Positions 1-8,897 of a DNA stretch of 64,000 nucleotides are shown piece by piece (position 1 is the first letter of the stretch; the number at the start of each line of letters is the position of its first letter). The stretch spans positions 1,198,025 to 1,262,024 of the forward strand of contig NZ_HG322949.1 of the NCBI RefSeq assembly GCF_000723165.1, in the 5' to 3' direction. A program made the position numbers and the translations under genes. Below the pieces are notes generated by a model. It worked only from the letters and a program-made list of their open reading frames with translations, made no database searches and was not told the origin of the DNA. This DNA comes from Janthinobacterium agaricidamnosum NBRC 102515 = DSM 9628. GTDB lineage: Bacteria > Pseudomonadota > Gammaproteobacteria > Burkholderiales > Burkholderiaceae_D.

Positions 1-747
1 GGCCAGTTGCAGCGCCAGGCGCAGGCCGCCGGGGTGGAGTTCCAGCTCGAGCATCGTTTGCTGTCGCTTGAAAAGTCCGGCGCCGAGCATGTGCTGTCCT
101 TCCAGCATCGCGGCGCGACGCAGGTGCACCGGGCACGCCATCTGATCATGGCCATCCCGCCGTCCGCGATGGCGCGCCTGAACCTGGATTTTCCAGCCGC
201 CTGGAGTCCGTTCCAGTACGACTCGCTGCCTTTGTTCAAGGGATTCCTGACGTTCGATACACCTTGGTGGCAGGCGCTGGGACTGACCGATAAGGTGTTG
301 ATGGCCGATAATCCTCTGCGCAAAATCTACTTCAAGAGCGACAAATACCTGCTGTTCTACACCGACAGCAAAAGCGCCACCTATTGGCAAGACAGCCTGG
401 AGCAAGGGGAAGGCGTGTACCTGCAACGCGTGCGCAGCCATCTGGAAGCAGTACTGCCGCTTGACGGCCAGCCGCTGCCGCCCATCAAGACCCATTTTTA
501 CAAGCATTGGCCGCATGGCGTCGAGTTTTGCCTGGAGCCGGAAGCCGAGCACCCGACCGTGCTGCTGCACCAGGACGGCATCATCTCGTGTTCGGACGCC
601 TACACCCCGCATTGCGGCTGGATGGAGGGCAGCCTGATCGGCGCCCGGCAAGCCAGTCGTTTGCTGCTGGAACGGCTCGGCCAGTCGACTGAAACAGCCG
701 GCGCCGGCAAGCGGCCCCTTACCTCCGCCGATGAAGAGCGAGCATGA
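1..747 (+). CDS. vioA: VioA, L-tryptophan oxidase (3' part only)
   Basis: Last 248 codons of the FAD-dependent L-tryptophan oxidase that opens violacein synthesis by oxidising L-Trp to indole-3-pyruvate imine. The window begins inside the gene (frame from base 1), so the N-terminal dinucleotide fold and the promoter are missing. Seen: an amine-oxidase type segment LIMAIPPSAM at visible codons 48-57 and the C-terminal FAD-contact stretch CGWMEGSLIGARQA at about codons 205-218. The identity is fixed mainly by the vioBCDE genes that follow. The stop overlaps the vioB start (ATGA, 744-747), so the two are translationally coupled. About 170-190 N-terminal residues should lie left of the window. 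Confidence 0.95.
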   Translation, partial: GQLQRQAQAAGVEFQLEHRLLSLEKSGAEHVLSFQHRGATQVHRARHLIMAIPPSAMARLNLDFPAAWSPFQYDSLPLFKGFLTFDTPWWQALGLTDKVLMADNPLRKIYFKSDKYLLFYTDSKSATYWQDSLEQGEGVYLQRVRSHLEAVLPLDGQPLPPIKTHFYKHWPHGVEFCLEPEAEHPTVLLHQDGIISCSDAYTPHCGWMEGSLIGARQASRLLLERLGQSTETAGAGKRPLTSADEERA

Positions 748-3700
748 GCATTCTTGATTTCCCGCGCCTGCATTTCCGGGGATTTGCCCGCGCCAATGTG
801 CCGACCGCCAATCGCAATACGCACGGCCATATCGACATCGCCACCAATACGGTTTCGATGGAGGGAAAACCTTTCGACCCGAACCGGGCGCCGTCTGAAT
901 TTCATGCGTACTTGAAACAGCTGGCACCGAGGTTCAATGCCGCCGGCATGCCTGATCCGGAAGGCATTTTCAGCCAGGCGGCAGGTTACAATTTTTGCGG
1001 CAATAATCATTTTTCTTGGGAAAATACCAGCATCACCGGCGTCCAGCTGCACGACGCTAGCGTCGATACCGAGGACAGCCTGGTCGGCGCCAGGCTGGCC
1101 TTGTGGGGACATTACAACGATTATCTGCGGACCACGTTCAACCGCGCCAGATGGGTCGACAATCACCCCGGCCGGCCGGACAGCACGCTGATTTACGCCG
1201 GCCAGTTCACGCTGAGCGGCAAGCAGGCCACGCCCAGCACGCCGGCCCTGTTCAGTGCCGACATCAGGCAGGCGCACTCGGTACGCTGGCTTGGCAGCGG
1301 CCATATCACCGAGCGCAGCGGGCATTTCTTGGACGATGAATTCGGCCGTTCCAGGCTGTTCCAGTTTTCCGTGGCGAAGTGCGAACCGCATTTTGTCTTC
1401 AACCAGGACGCGCCGCTGCCGGCCAGCCTGCGCGCCTTGCGGCAGGCGCTGGACGACGACGATGTGCTGGGACTGACAATCCAGTATGCCTTGTTCAATA
1501 TGTCGACGCCGCACAAGCCCGATACCCCGGTGTTCTACGATTTGACCGGCAGCATCGGTCCATGGCGCCGCGACGAGCTGGCCACCTATCCGGCCGGCCG
1601 GCTGCTGCTGCCGCGCCAGCGCAGCCTGGGGCCGGTGCTGGTGAAGGTGCATGCGGGGCGGGTCTCGCTCAATATGCCGACCGCGATTCCGTTCACCACC
1701 CGCGCCGCCAGCGCCGTATCCGAACAGCATCCTACACATGCGCTGGGCGGCCAGCAGGCGCTGGGCGACCTGCTGCTGCGTGATGGCTGCGGCACGCTGC
1801 TGGCCCGCATCCCGCAGCCGCTGTACCTGGATTACTGGCGCCATCATGGCGTCGTCGATGTGCCGCTGCTGCACGCCGCCGCGGCCTCGGGTTCGCTTTG
1901 CCTGGGCAGCGCGCAGGCGCAGTGGGATGAAGCCGACTGGGTGCTGCAGTCCGACAGCAACCAGCTGTATCTGGAAGCGCCCAACCGGCACAAGCAGCAA
2001 GAGTTTCCGCAGACCATCACGCTGCAAAGCCGTTTCCGCGGCGCGCTGGCGGTCCATCCGGCGCTGGCGGCGCAGGTGCAAGAGGCGGAAGACGGCGCGC
2101 TGCTGGCGCTGCAGCTGCAGCCCTCCGTGCTCGGGCATGGCTACGCGGAGTTGCGTGTCACGGGCCGCCGTTCCGGCGCCACCCGCATCATGCTGGGCGA
2201 AGGAAAGGAACAACAGTGCCTCGGCGTGCGGGTGCTGCCCGACGACTGGCATCTGGACGAGGTAGCCGCCGAGCAGGTCGATTATGCCTTCCTGTACCGG
2301 CATGTGATGAGCTATTACGAACTGGTCTATCCGTTTATGGCGGACAAGGTGTTCAGCCTGGCCGACCAGTGCAAGTGCGAAACCTATTCGCGTCTGATGT
2401 GGCAGATGTGCGATCCGCAAAACCGCGACAAAAGCTACTACATGCCGAGCACCCGCGAACTGTCGCTGCCGAAATCGCGCTTGTTCCTGAAATACCTGGC
2501 CCAGGTCGAAGCCGCCGCCAAGGCGGCGCTGCCGGAACCGGCCGCGGCGCATGTCATCCGTGGCAAGGACGAGTTGATCGGGGAGCTGAAACAGGCGATC
2601 GACCTGGAATTGTCGCTGATGCTGCAATACCTGTATGCGGCCTATTCGATTCCCAACTATGCGCAAGGGGTCAGGCTGGTCGATGCCGGCCGCTGGCTGC
2701 CGGCCGAGCTGGAGCTGGCTTGCGGTACCGAAGACCGGCGCCGCAATAGTGGAACGCGGGGAGCTTTGCTGGCAATCGCCCATGAAGAAATGATTCACTA
2801 CTTATTGATCAACAATGTGCTGATGGCGCTCGGCGAGCCGTTCCATGCCGGCGCCCCGATGCTGGGACAGCAGGCGCGGCAACGTTTTGGCCTCGACACG
2901 GAATTTGCATTCGAACCGTTTTCCGAGCTGGTACTGGCCAGGTTGGTGCGGTTCGAGTGGCCCGATTATCTTCCCACGCCAGGCAAATCGATCGCCACCT
3001 TCTATACCGCGATCCGCCAGGCGCTGGCCGACCTGCCCGGCCTGTTCGACGACAATCGCGGCAAGCGCGGCGGCGAACACCACCTGTTCCTGAAAGAGCT
3101 GACCAACCGCGCCTATCCCGCGTATCAGCTGGAAGTGTGCGACCGCGACAGCGCGCTGTTCGCGATCGACTTCGTGACCGAGCAGGGCGAGGGCGTGGCG
3201 GTCGATTCGCCGCATTTCGCGTCGTCGCATTTCCAAAGGCTGCGCACGCTGGCAGGCAGGTTTGCGGCGCGCGGGCAGCCGTTTGAACCGGCCGTGCCGG
3301 CGCTGAAAAATCCGGTGCTGGAAGCGCGCCCCGATTGCACCGTGGTGACCGATCGCCAGGCGCGTTCGCTGATGCGGCTGTATCAAGGCTGTTACGAACT
3401 GACCTTCTTGCTGATGGCGCACCATTTCGCGCAGCAGCCGTTGGGCAGCCTGCGCCGCTCGCGGCTGATGAATGCTTCGATCGACATCATGACCGGTGTG
3501 CTGCGGCCCTTGTCGGTCGCGCTGATGAACATGCCGTCGGGTCTGCCCGGCCGTAACGCCGGCCCGCCGGTGCCGGAACCGGTCGAGGGCAATCGGGAGG
3601 ACCAGGCCGGCGACAAGATCAGCGGCGACTACCGCCTGGGATGCGAAATGTTGGCGCAGAAATGCCTGGCGCTGGCCCAGTACGCGCGTTGCCTTGAGAC

Positions 3701-3794
3701 CGATCTGGTCGGCATGGCGCCCATCGACATGCTGGAATTCTTTCATCGGCAACTGACTGATTTATCGCGGGGAACGATGTCAAGAGAGGCTTGA
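744..3794 (+). CDS. vioB: VioB, iminophenyl-pyruvate dimer synthase
   Basis: Large haem-type oxidase of 1016 aa that couples two indole-pyruvate imine molecules into the unstable dimer used by VioE; without VioE the dimer falls to chromopyrrolic acid. Length is close to the Chromobacterium protein (about 1000 aa). It opens MSILDFPRLHFRGFARANVP, typical of the VioB/RebD/StaD family, and has a ferritin-like helical part: DLELSLMLQYLYAAY near residues 617-632 and a HEEMIHYLLINN helix near 678-690. Second gene of vioABCDE; starts inside the vioA stop and ends one base before vioC. No frameshift or internal stop seen. Confidence 0.97.
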   Translation: MSILDFPRLHFRGFARANVPTANRNTHGHIDIATNTVSMEGKPFDPNRAPSEFHAYLKQLAPRFNAAGMPDPEGIFSQAAGYNFCGNNHFSWENTSITGVQLHDASVDTEDSLVGARLALWGHYNDYLRTTFNRARWVDNHPGRPDSTLIYAGQFTLSGKQATPSTPALFSADIRQAHSVRWLGSGHITERSGHFLDDEFGRSRLFQFSVAKCEPHFVFNQDAPLPASLRALRQALDDDDVLGLTIQYALFNMSTPHKPDTPVFYDLTGSIGPWRRDELATYPAGRLLLPRQRSLGPVLVKVHAGRVSLNMPTAIPFTTRAASAVSEQHPTHALGGQQALGDLLLRDGCGTLLARIPQPLYLDYWRHHGVVDVPLLHAAAASGSLCLGSAQAQWDEADWVLQSDSNQLYLEAPNRHKQQEFPQTITLQSRFRGALAVHPALAAQVQEAEDGALLALQLQPSVLGHGYAELRVTGRRSGATRIMLGEGKEQQCLGVRVLPDDWHLDEVAAEQVDYAFLYRHVMSYYELVYPFMADKVFSLADQCKCETYSRLMWQMCDPQNRDKSYYMPSTRELSLPKSRLFLKYLAQVEAAAKAALPEPAAAHVIRGKDELIGELKQAIDLELSLMLQYLYAAYSIPNYAQGVRLVDAGRWLPAELELACGTEDRRRNSGTRGALLAIAHEEMIHYLLINNVLMALGEPFHAGAPMLGQQARQRFGLDTEFAFEPFSELVLARLVRFEWPDYLPTPGKSIATFYTAIRQALADLPGLFDDNRGKRGGEHHLFLKELTNRAYPAYQLEVCDRDSALFAIDFVTEQGEGVAVDSPHFASSHFQRLRTLAGRFAARGQPFEPAVPALKNPVLEARPDCTVVTDRQARSLMRLYQGCYELTFLLMAHHFAQQPLGSLRRSRLMNASIDIMTGVLRPLSVALMNMPSGLPGRNAGPPVPEPVEGNREDQAGDKISGDYRLGCEMLAQKCLALAQYARCLETDLVGMAPIDMLEFFHRQLTDLSRGTMSREA

Positions 3795-3795
3795 A

Positions 3796-5085
3796 ATGCA
3801 CAAAATCATCATCGTTGGCGGCGGCCTGGCGGGCAGCCTTGCCGCCATCTATCTGGCGCAACGCGGACATCAGGTCCAGGTCATTGAAAAGCGCGCCGAT
3901 CCGCTGCTGGAAAATTCAGCCGGCGCCGATCCGGTCAGCTCGCGCGCCATCGGCGTCAGCATGACAGTGCGCGGCATCAAGGCGGTACTGGGGGCCGGCA
4001 TCGATAAGCAGGAGTTGTACCGGTGTGGCGAGCCCATCGTCGGCATGGCGTTTTCGGTCGGCGGCCGCTACAGGGTACGCGAGTTGAGCTCGCTCGAAGG
4101 CATGTTCCCGCTGTCGCTGGACCGGACCGCGTTCCAGCGGCTGTTAAACCGATACGCCGCCATGCATCAGGTGACCTATCACTTTGAGCATAAATGCCTG
4201 GATGTCGACCTGGAAAGGAAAGTCGTGCTGATCCAGGGACGGGACGGCGCATTGCAGCATCTGCATGGCGACCTGATCATCGGCGCCGACGGCGCTCATT
4301 CGGCGGTGCGCAGCGCGATGCAAAGCGGCATGCGGCGCTTCGAGTTCAAGCAGAGTTTTTTTCGCCATGGCTACAAGACGGTGGTGTTGCCGAATGCCGC
4401 CGAGCTCGGCTACAGGAAGGATCTGCTGTATTTCTTCGGCATGGATTCCAAGGGCCTGTTTGCCGGCCGCGCCGCCACCATCCCGGACGGCAGCATCAGC
4501 TTCGCGATTTGCCTGCCTTACTCGGGCACGCCCAGCCTGGCCACGCATGACCGGGAAGCCATGGCAGGCTTCTTCAGCCGCTACTTCGGCGGCCTGCCGC
4601 CGGCCAGCCGGCAAGAGATGCTGGACCAGTTCATCGCGCTGCCCAGCAACGACCTGATCAATGTCCGCTCCAGTACCTTTCATTACAAGGGCAATGTCTT
4701 GCTGATCGGCGATGCGGCGCATGCTACCGCCCCTTTCCTCGGGCAGGGCATGAACATGGCGCTGGAAGACGTCCACGTTTTCATTAATTTACTGGAACAG
4801 CACGGCGATGCGCTGCGCCTGGCATTGTCCGAGTTCACCCGCCAGCGCAAGGTGCAGGCGGACGCGATGCAGGATATGGCGATCGCCAACTACGAAACGC
4901 TGAGCAACCCGAATCTGATGTTTTTCCTGCAAACCCGCTACACCCGCTACATGCACAAGAGATTTCCGCATGTTTATCCGCCCGACATGGCGGAAAAACT
5001 GTATTTCACATCGGTTCCCTACGATGAGCTGCAGCAGATCCAGAAGAAGCAAAACGTTTGGTATAAACTCGGGAGGGTCAATTAA
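3796..5085 (+). CDS. vioC: VioC, FAD monooxygenase (last violacein step)
   Basis: NADPH- and FAD-dependent aromatic hydroxylase of 429 aa that hydroxylates the second indole (oxindole formation), giving violaceinic acid, which oxidises to violacein; acting on prodeoxyviolaceinic acid it gives deoxyviolacein. Seen: N-terminal GGGLAGSLAA Rossmann loop (residues about 8-17), and the second FAD motif GDAAHATAPFLGQGMNMALE near residues 302-321, with DG/GADGAHS of the p-hydroxybenzoate hydroxylase fold between them. The gene begins one base after vioB and its TAA shares one base with the vioD ATG (TAATG, 5083-5087), so expression is coupled along the operon. Confidence 0.97.
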   Translation: MHKIIIVGGGLAGSLAAIYLAQRGHQVQVIEKRADPLLENSAGADPVSSRAIGVSMTVRGIKAVLGAGIDKQELYRCGEPIVGMAFSVGGRYRVRELSSLEGMFPLSLDRTAFQRLLNRYAAMHQVTYHFEHKCLDVDLERKVVLIQGRDGALQHLHGDLIIGADGAHSAVRSAMQSGMRRFEFKQSFFRHGYKTVVLPNAAELGYRKDLLYFFGMDSKGLFAGRAATIPDGSISFAICLPYSGTPSLATHDREAMAGFFSRYFGGLPPASRQEMLDQFIALPSNDLINVRSSTFHYKGNVLLIGDAAHATAPFLGQGMNMALEDVHVFINLLEQHGDALRLALSEFTRQRKVQADAMQDMAIANYETLSNPNLMFFLQTRYTRYMHKRFPHVYPPDMAEKLYFTSVPYDELQQIQKKQNVWYKLGRVN

Positions 5086-6203
5086 TGAACATACTCATTA
5101 TCGGCGCCGGACCGGCAGGGCTGATATTTGCCAGTCAAATGAAGCAAGCCCAACCGGGCTGGGATATCAGCATTGTCGAAAGGAATAACCTGGAAGACGT
5201 GCCCGGCTGGGGCGTGGTGTTGCCGGGGCGGCCGCCGCGCCATCCCGCCAATCCGCTGTCCTACCTGGAGCAGCCGGAACGGCTCAATCCGCAGTTCCTG
5301 GAACAATTCAAGCTGGTGCACCATGACCAGCCCCATCTGATGGGCATAGGCGTCACGCTGTGCGGCGTCGAACGCCGGGCGCTGGTGCAGGCGCTGCGCG
5401 CCAAATGCGTGGCGGCCGGCATCACGCTCAATTACCAGACATCGCTGCCCGGCAGGGCCCAGCTGGAAGCGGAATACGACCTGGTGGTGGTGTCCAATGG
5501 CGTCAATCATAAATCGCTGGAGTTGCCGCCGGCGCTGGTCCCGCATGTCGATTTCGGGCGCAACAAATACATCTGGTACGGCACCACGCAACTGTTCGAC
5601 CAGATGAACCTGGTGTTCCGCAGCAATGACCAAGGCATGTTCATCGGCCATGCGTACAAATATTCGGACACGATGAGCACCTTTATCGTCGAGTGCAGCG
5701 AACAGACTTATGCCAGGGCCGGGCTGGAAATGCATGCCGAGCGCGAAGCCGCGGCCTATATCGCCCGGACCTTCCAGCCCGAACTGGGTGGGCACGAGCT
5801 GTTCAGCCAGCCGGGCCAGGGCTGGCGCAACTTCATGACCCTCAGCCACGACCGTGCATGCGACGGCAAGTTCGTGCTGATCGGCGATGCGCTGCAATCC
5901 GGCCATTTCTCGATCGGCCATGGCACCACCATGGCGCTGGTGGCGGCCCAGCTGCTGGTGAAAACACTCAGCGCCGAAGCCGGCATCGGCGCCGCCCTGG
6001 ACAGCTTCAACACCCGCGCGGTGCCGTTGGTGCAGTTGTTCAAGGCGCATGCCAACAGCAGCCGGCTGTGGTTTGAAACCGTGGACCAGCGTATCGGACT
6101 GAGCAATGCGGAACTGAGCGCCAGCTTCGACGCCCGCCGCCAGGGCCTGCTGTCGCTGCAGGAAGCGCTGATGACCAGCCTTGCCTATGCGCTGGGGCGA
6201 TAG
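5085..6203 (+). CDS. vioD: VioD, FAD monooxygenase (5-hydroxylation)
   Basis: FAD-dependent hydroxylase of 372 aa that adds the 5-hydroxyl to one indole of prodeoxyviolaceinic acid, making protoviolaceinic acid for VioC. Seen: MNILIIGAGPAGLIFA with GxGxxG at the N-terminus and LIGDALQSGHFSIGHGTTMA near residues 264-283 as the second flavin motif. Shorter than VioC, as in other vio clusters. Start ATG overlaps the vioC stop by one base; vioE follows after a gap of 36 bp (to its ATG at 6240), which holds the vioE ribosome site. Confidence 0.97.
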   Translation: MNILIIGAGPAGLIFASQMKQAQPGWDISIVERNNLEDVPGWGVVLPGRPPRHPANPLSYLEQPERLNPQFLEQFKLVHHDQPHLMGIGVTLCGVERRALVQALRAKCVAAGITLNYQTSLPGRAQLEAEYDLVVVSNGVNHKSLELPPALVPHVDFGRNKYIWYGTTQLFDQMNLVFRSNDQGMFIGHAYKYSDTMSTFIVECSEQTYARAGLEMHAEREAAAYIARTFQPELGGHELFSQPGQGWRNFMTLSHDRACDGKFVLIGDALQSGHFSIGHGTTMALVAAQLLVKTLSAEAGIGAALDSFNTRAVPLVQLFKAHANSSRLWFETVDQRIGLSNAELSASFDARRQGLLSLQEALMTSLAYALGR

Positions 6204-6239
6204 GGGCAGAGCGTGGATAAACACAAGGAGCGCCGCGCC

Positions 6240-6836
6240 ATGCCAGCCCCTGCCGGACCGCCGCTGCTGCCGATGCAATGGAGCAGCGCCTATCTGTCGT
6301 ATTGGTCGCCGATGCGGGAAGAAGACCAGCTGACCTCCGGCTATTGCTGGTTCGACTATGCCCGTAACATTTGCCGCATCGACGGCCTGTTCAATCCCTG
6401 GCCGGAAAAGGAAACAGGGCACCGGCTGTGGATGTCGGAAATCGGCGACGCCAGGCAGGGACAAAGCCGCAGACAGAAAGTGGCGTATGCCAGGGAAACG
6501 GCGGCCGCTGGCAGCACGCTGCGCGAGACGGCGCTGGAAGATGAACTGACGCCGTTTCATGCGCTGTTCCTGCCGCAGGCGATCCTGCTTGAGGGCAATG
6601 CGCTGCACGGCGGCCGCCACACCGTGCTGGGCCAGCCGGTCGACGCCTGGGTGGTGCAGCGGCCGGCCAGGGTGCCATCGGTGTTCTATCTGCAAGCCGG
6701 CGGCAACCGGTTGCTGCGCATGGTCACCGGCAACGACCCGCGGCATCTGTCGGTACGCGACTTCCCGAACTTCTGTGCCGGCGCCATCCCGGACAGCGTT
6801 TTCAGCCTGGAAAAAAGCGCAGTCCGGTCCGATTAA
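6240..6836 (+). CDS. vioE: VioE, prodeoxyviolacein-forming enzyme
   Basis: Cofactor-free enzyme of 198 aa that takes the VioB imine dimer and shifts an indole to give prodeoxyviolaceinic acid, the step that commits flux to violacein. Family signs seen: PPLLPMQWSSAYLSYWSPMR at the N-terminus and the aromatic-rich SGYCWFDYARNICRIDGLFN stretch. The frame is open from a GTG at 6213, but AAGGAG at 6225-6230 lies nine bases before the ATG at 6240, and the resulting length fits VioE (about 190 aa), so 6240 is chosen. Last of the five biosynthetic genes; the MFS gene follows after 20 bp. Confidence 0.96.
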   Translation: MPAPAGPPLLPMQWSSAYLSYWSPMREEDQLTSGYCWFDYARNICRIDGLFNPWPEKETGHRLWMSEIGDARQGQSRRQKVAYARETAAAGSTLRETALEDELTPFHALFLPQAILLEGNALHGGRHTVLGQPVDAWVVQRPARVPSVFYLQAGGNRLLRMVTGNDPRHLSVRDFPNFCAGAIPDSVFSLEKSAVRSD

Positions 6837-6856
6837 CCGCATCGAAGGAAACCGCT

Positions 6857-8020
6857 ATGCCTTTGCTTGTCTATATCCTGGGGGTGACGATCTTTTCGTT
6901 AACCACGTCCGAATTCATGGTGGCGGGCATGATGCCGTCGCTGGCGCTGGCCTTGGGCGTGCCGGTGGCGCAGATCGGCTACCTGATCTCGCTGTACGCG
7001 ATCGGCATGGTCATCGGCGGGCCGCTGATCACTATTGCCTTGCTCCAGTTGCGCGTGGCAAATAAAAAGGGATTGCTTTGGCTGCTGGGCCTGTATGCGC
7101 TTGCCCAATCCCTTGCGGCATCGGCTGGCAGCTATGACATCATGGCCGTCGCGCGGGTGGTCACCGGCGTGGCCGGCTCAGCTTGCTTTGGCGTGTCGCT
7201 GGCGATCTGCGCCAATGTCGTCGGCTTTGCAGCGCGGGCGCGCGCCGCCTCTGTCGTGGTCGGCGGCCTGATGCTGGCTTCCGTGGTCGGCCTGCCGATC
7301 GCCACGCTGATCGACCAGCACCTGGGATGGCGCGCCAGCTTCTGGCTGGTGGTGCTGCTGGCGTTATTGTGCATGGCGCTGATCGCGCGGCTGGCGCCGC
7401 GATCAGCGCCATCTGAAAAAACCGGCCTCGGCAACGAACTGGCGGCGTTCAGGAATCGCCACCTGTGGGCGGCCTATGCCAGCAGCGGCCTGATCATCGG
7501 CGCGATTTTCGCGGCCTTCAGCTACTTCACGCCCATCCTGACCCAAGTCACAGGCTTTCCAGCGTCCTCGATTCCCTGGCTGCTGGGGCTGTATGGCGCC
7601 GCAAACGTGGTGGGCAATGCGGTGGTGGGGCGTTATGCGGACCGGCATACCGCCGTCATCATGGTCTGGGGCATGCTGGTGCTGAGCAGCAGCCTGGCGC
7701 TGTTCGCCGTCTTTGCCGATAATAAAACGATCAGCGTTGCCTTGCTGATCGTGATAGGCCTGGTCGGCATGTCGATGAATCCCGCCATCATCGCGCGCGT
7801 GATGAAGACCGTGCATCCCGGCCCGCTGGTCAATACCGTGCACACCTCCGTCATTAACATCGGTTTGGGCGCCGGGTCGTGGATCGGCGGCCTGGGTATT
7901 GCGGCCGGTTATGGCTTGCGGGCGCCGCTGTGGGTCGGTGTCGCGCTGGCGCTGCTTGGACTAATCAGCTTGCTGCCTTACCTCGGCAAAAGCCGCGTGA
8001 TCCGGGTTGTGCCGCATTAA
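6857..8020 (+). CDS. MFS drug:H+ antiporter (DHA1-like), tail of the vio operon
   Basis: Inner-membrane major facilitator transporter of 387 aa with about twelve hydrophobic segments. It starts MPLLVYILGVTIFSLTTSEF, where the TxEFM-like pattern (TTSEFMVAGMMP) is typical of the CmlA/AraJ-type DHA1 drug exporters. AAGGAA precedes the ATG. It lies 20 bp behind vioE on the same strand with no terminator between, so it is very likely cotranscribed. Inference: export of violacein, of a shunt product or of another toxic compound; substrate cannot be read from the sequence. The next gene (lgt) is convergent. Confidence 0.85.
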   Translation: MPLLVYILGVTIFSLTTSEFMVAGMMPSLALALGVPVAQIGYLISLYAIGMVIGGPLITIALLQLRVANKKGLLWLLGLYALAQSLAASAGSYDIMAVARVVTGVAGSACFGVSLAICANVVGFAARARAASVVVGGLMLASVVGLPIATLIDQHLGWRASFWLVVLLALLCMALIARLAPRSAPSEKTGLGNELAAFRNRHLWAAYASSGLIIGAIFAAFSYFTPILTQVTGFPASSIPWLLGLYGAANVVGNAVVGRYADRHTAVIMVWGMLVLSSSLALFAVFADNKTISVALLIVIGLVGMSMNPAIIARVMKTVHPGPLVNTVHTSVINIGLGAGSWIGGLGIAAGYGLRAPLWVGVALALLGLISLLPYLGKSRVIRVVPH

Positions 8021-8075
8021 ATATTCACTCGTTAACTGCATTCATCGCGGCGGCGCCCGATCCGGTAATGGCCGC

Positions 8076-8897
8076 TTAAACCCGCGCCTTGCCTGGCGCG
8101 GTGCCGCCGATATTGTGTTGGTACGACCATGCCAGCAGCGCGATGGCGACCACGATCATCGGCAGCGACAGCATTTGTCCCGATGTGATCGGCACGCCGA
8201 ACCACACTACTTGCCAGTCTGGCGTGCGGAAATATTCGGTGAAGAAGCGGGCGCAGCCGTAAAGCAGCGTGTACATCGCGCCCACCGCGATGCGCGGACG
8301 CTGCTTGCGCGAAAACAGCCACAGGATGATGAATACCAGGATGCCGTCGATCAGCATCTGGTACAACGGCGACGGGTGTACCGGATACGGAATGCCCGGC
8401 CATTGCATGGCCCAAGGCAAGCCTTGCGGTGCTATGCGGCCCGGCAATTCGGCATTGATGAAGTTGCCGAGGCGGCCGGCGGCGTAGCCCAGCGGCACCA
8501 GTGGCGCGATAAAGTCGAGCACGTCGAACAGGTTGCGGCCAGCCTTGCGGCTCCACAGGTACATGGCCAGTATCACGCCGAGGAAACCGCCGTGGAAAGA
8601 CATGCCGCCTTTCCACACCATGAAAATTTCCAGCGGATGGTGCAGGAAGTAGACCGGGCGGTAAAACAGCACTTCCCCCATGCGTCCGCCGATCACTACC
8701 CCGAGCATGCCATAGAACAGCATGTCGTCCAGGTCCTCTTTCCTCCAGCCCAGTTTGGCAATATGCGGCTGCTTGATGCGCACCCGGCCCAGCGCGATAA
8801 ACAGGGCGAAGGCCAGCACATACATCAAGCCGTACCAGTGCACGGCCAGCGGTCCGATCGAAAAGGCGATCGGGTCGGGATTCGGGTGTATCAGCAT
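8076..8897 (-). CDS. lgt: Prolipoprotein diacylglyceryl transferase Lgt
   Basis: Integral inner-membrane enzyme of 273 aa that moves diacylglycerol from phosphatidylglycerol to the lipobox cysteine of prolipoproteins, needed for all the lipoproteins in this window. The Lgt signature GRLGNFINAELPGR is present near residues 142-155, and HWYGLMY near the N-terminus matches the conserved start. Seven or so hydrophobic helices. Its ATG lies seven bases inside the 3' end of the LysR gene, so both may share one transcript. An AAGAAAG-like ribosome site lies in the LysR end. Confidence 0.96.
   Translation of the reverse strand: MLIHPNPDPIAFSIGPLAVHWYGLMYVLAFALFIALGRVRIKQPHIAKLGWRKEDLDDMLFYGMLGVVIGGRMGEVLFYRPVYFLHHPLEIFMVWKGGMSFHGGFLGVILAMYLWSRKAGRNLFDVLDFIAPLVPLGYAAGRLGNFINAELPGRIAPQGLPWAMQWPGIPYPVHPSPLYQMLIDGILVFIILWLFSRKQRPRIAVGAMYTLLYGCARFFTEYFRTPDWQVVWFGVPITSGQMLSLPMIVVAIALLAWSYQHNIGGTAPGKARV

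Noticed and set aside
1..747. Quorum-sensing control site of the vio operon
   Set aside because: The promoter lies upstream of vioA, outside the window; nothing can be said.
600..2798. Open frame of about 730 codons on the minus strand opposite vioB
   Set aside because: It lies fully inside vioB, has His/Arg/Gln-rich composition without any domain, and is the usual antisense shadow in GC-rich genes.
6213..6239. GTG start at 6213 giving a longer VioE
   Set aside because: AAGGAG lies between this GTG and the ATG at 6240, and the shorter protein has the family length.
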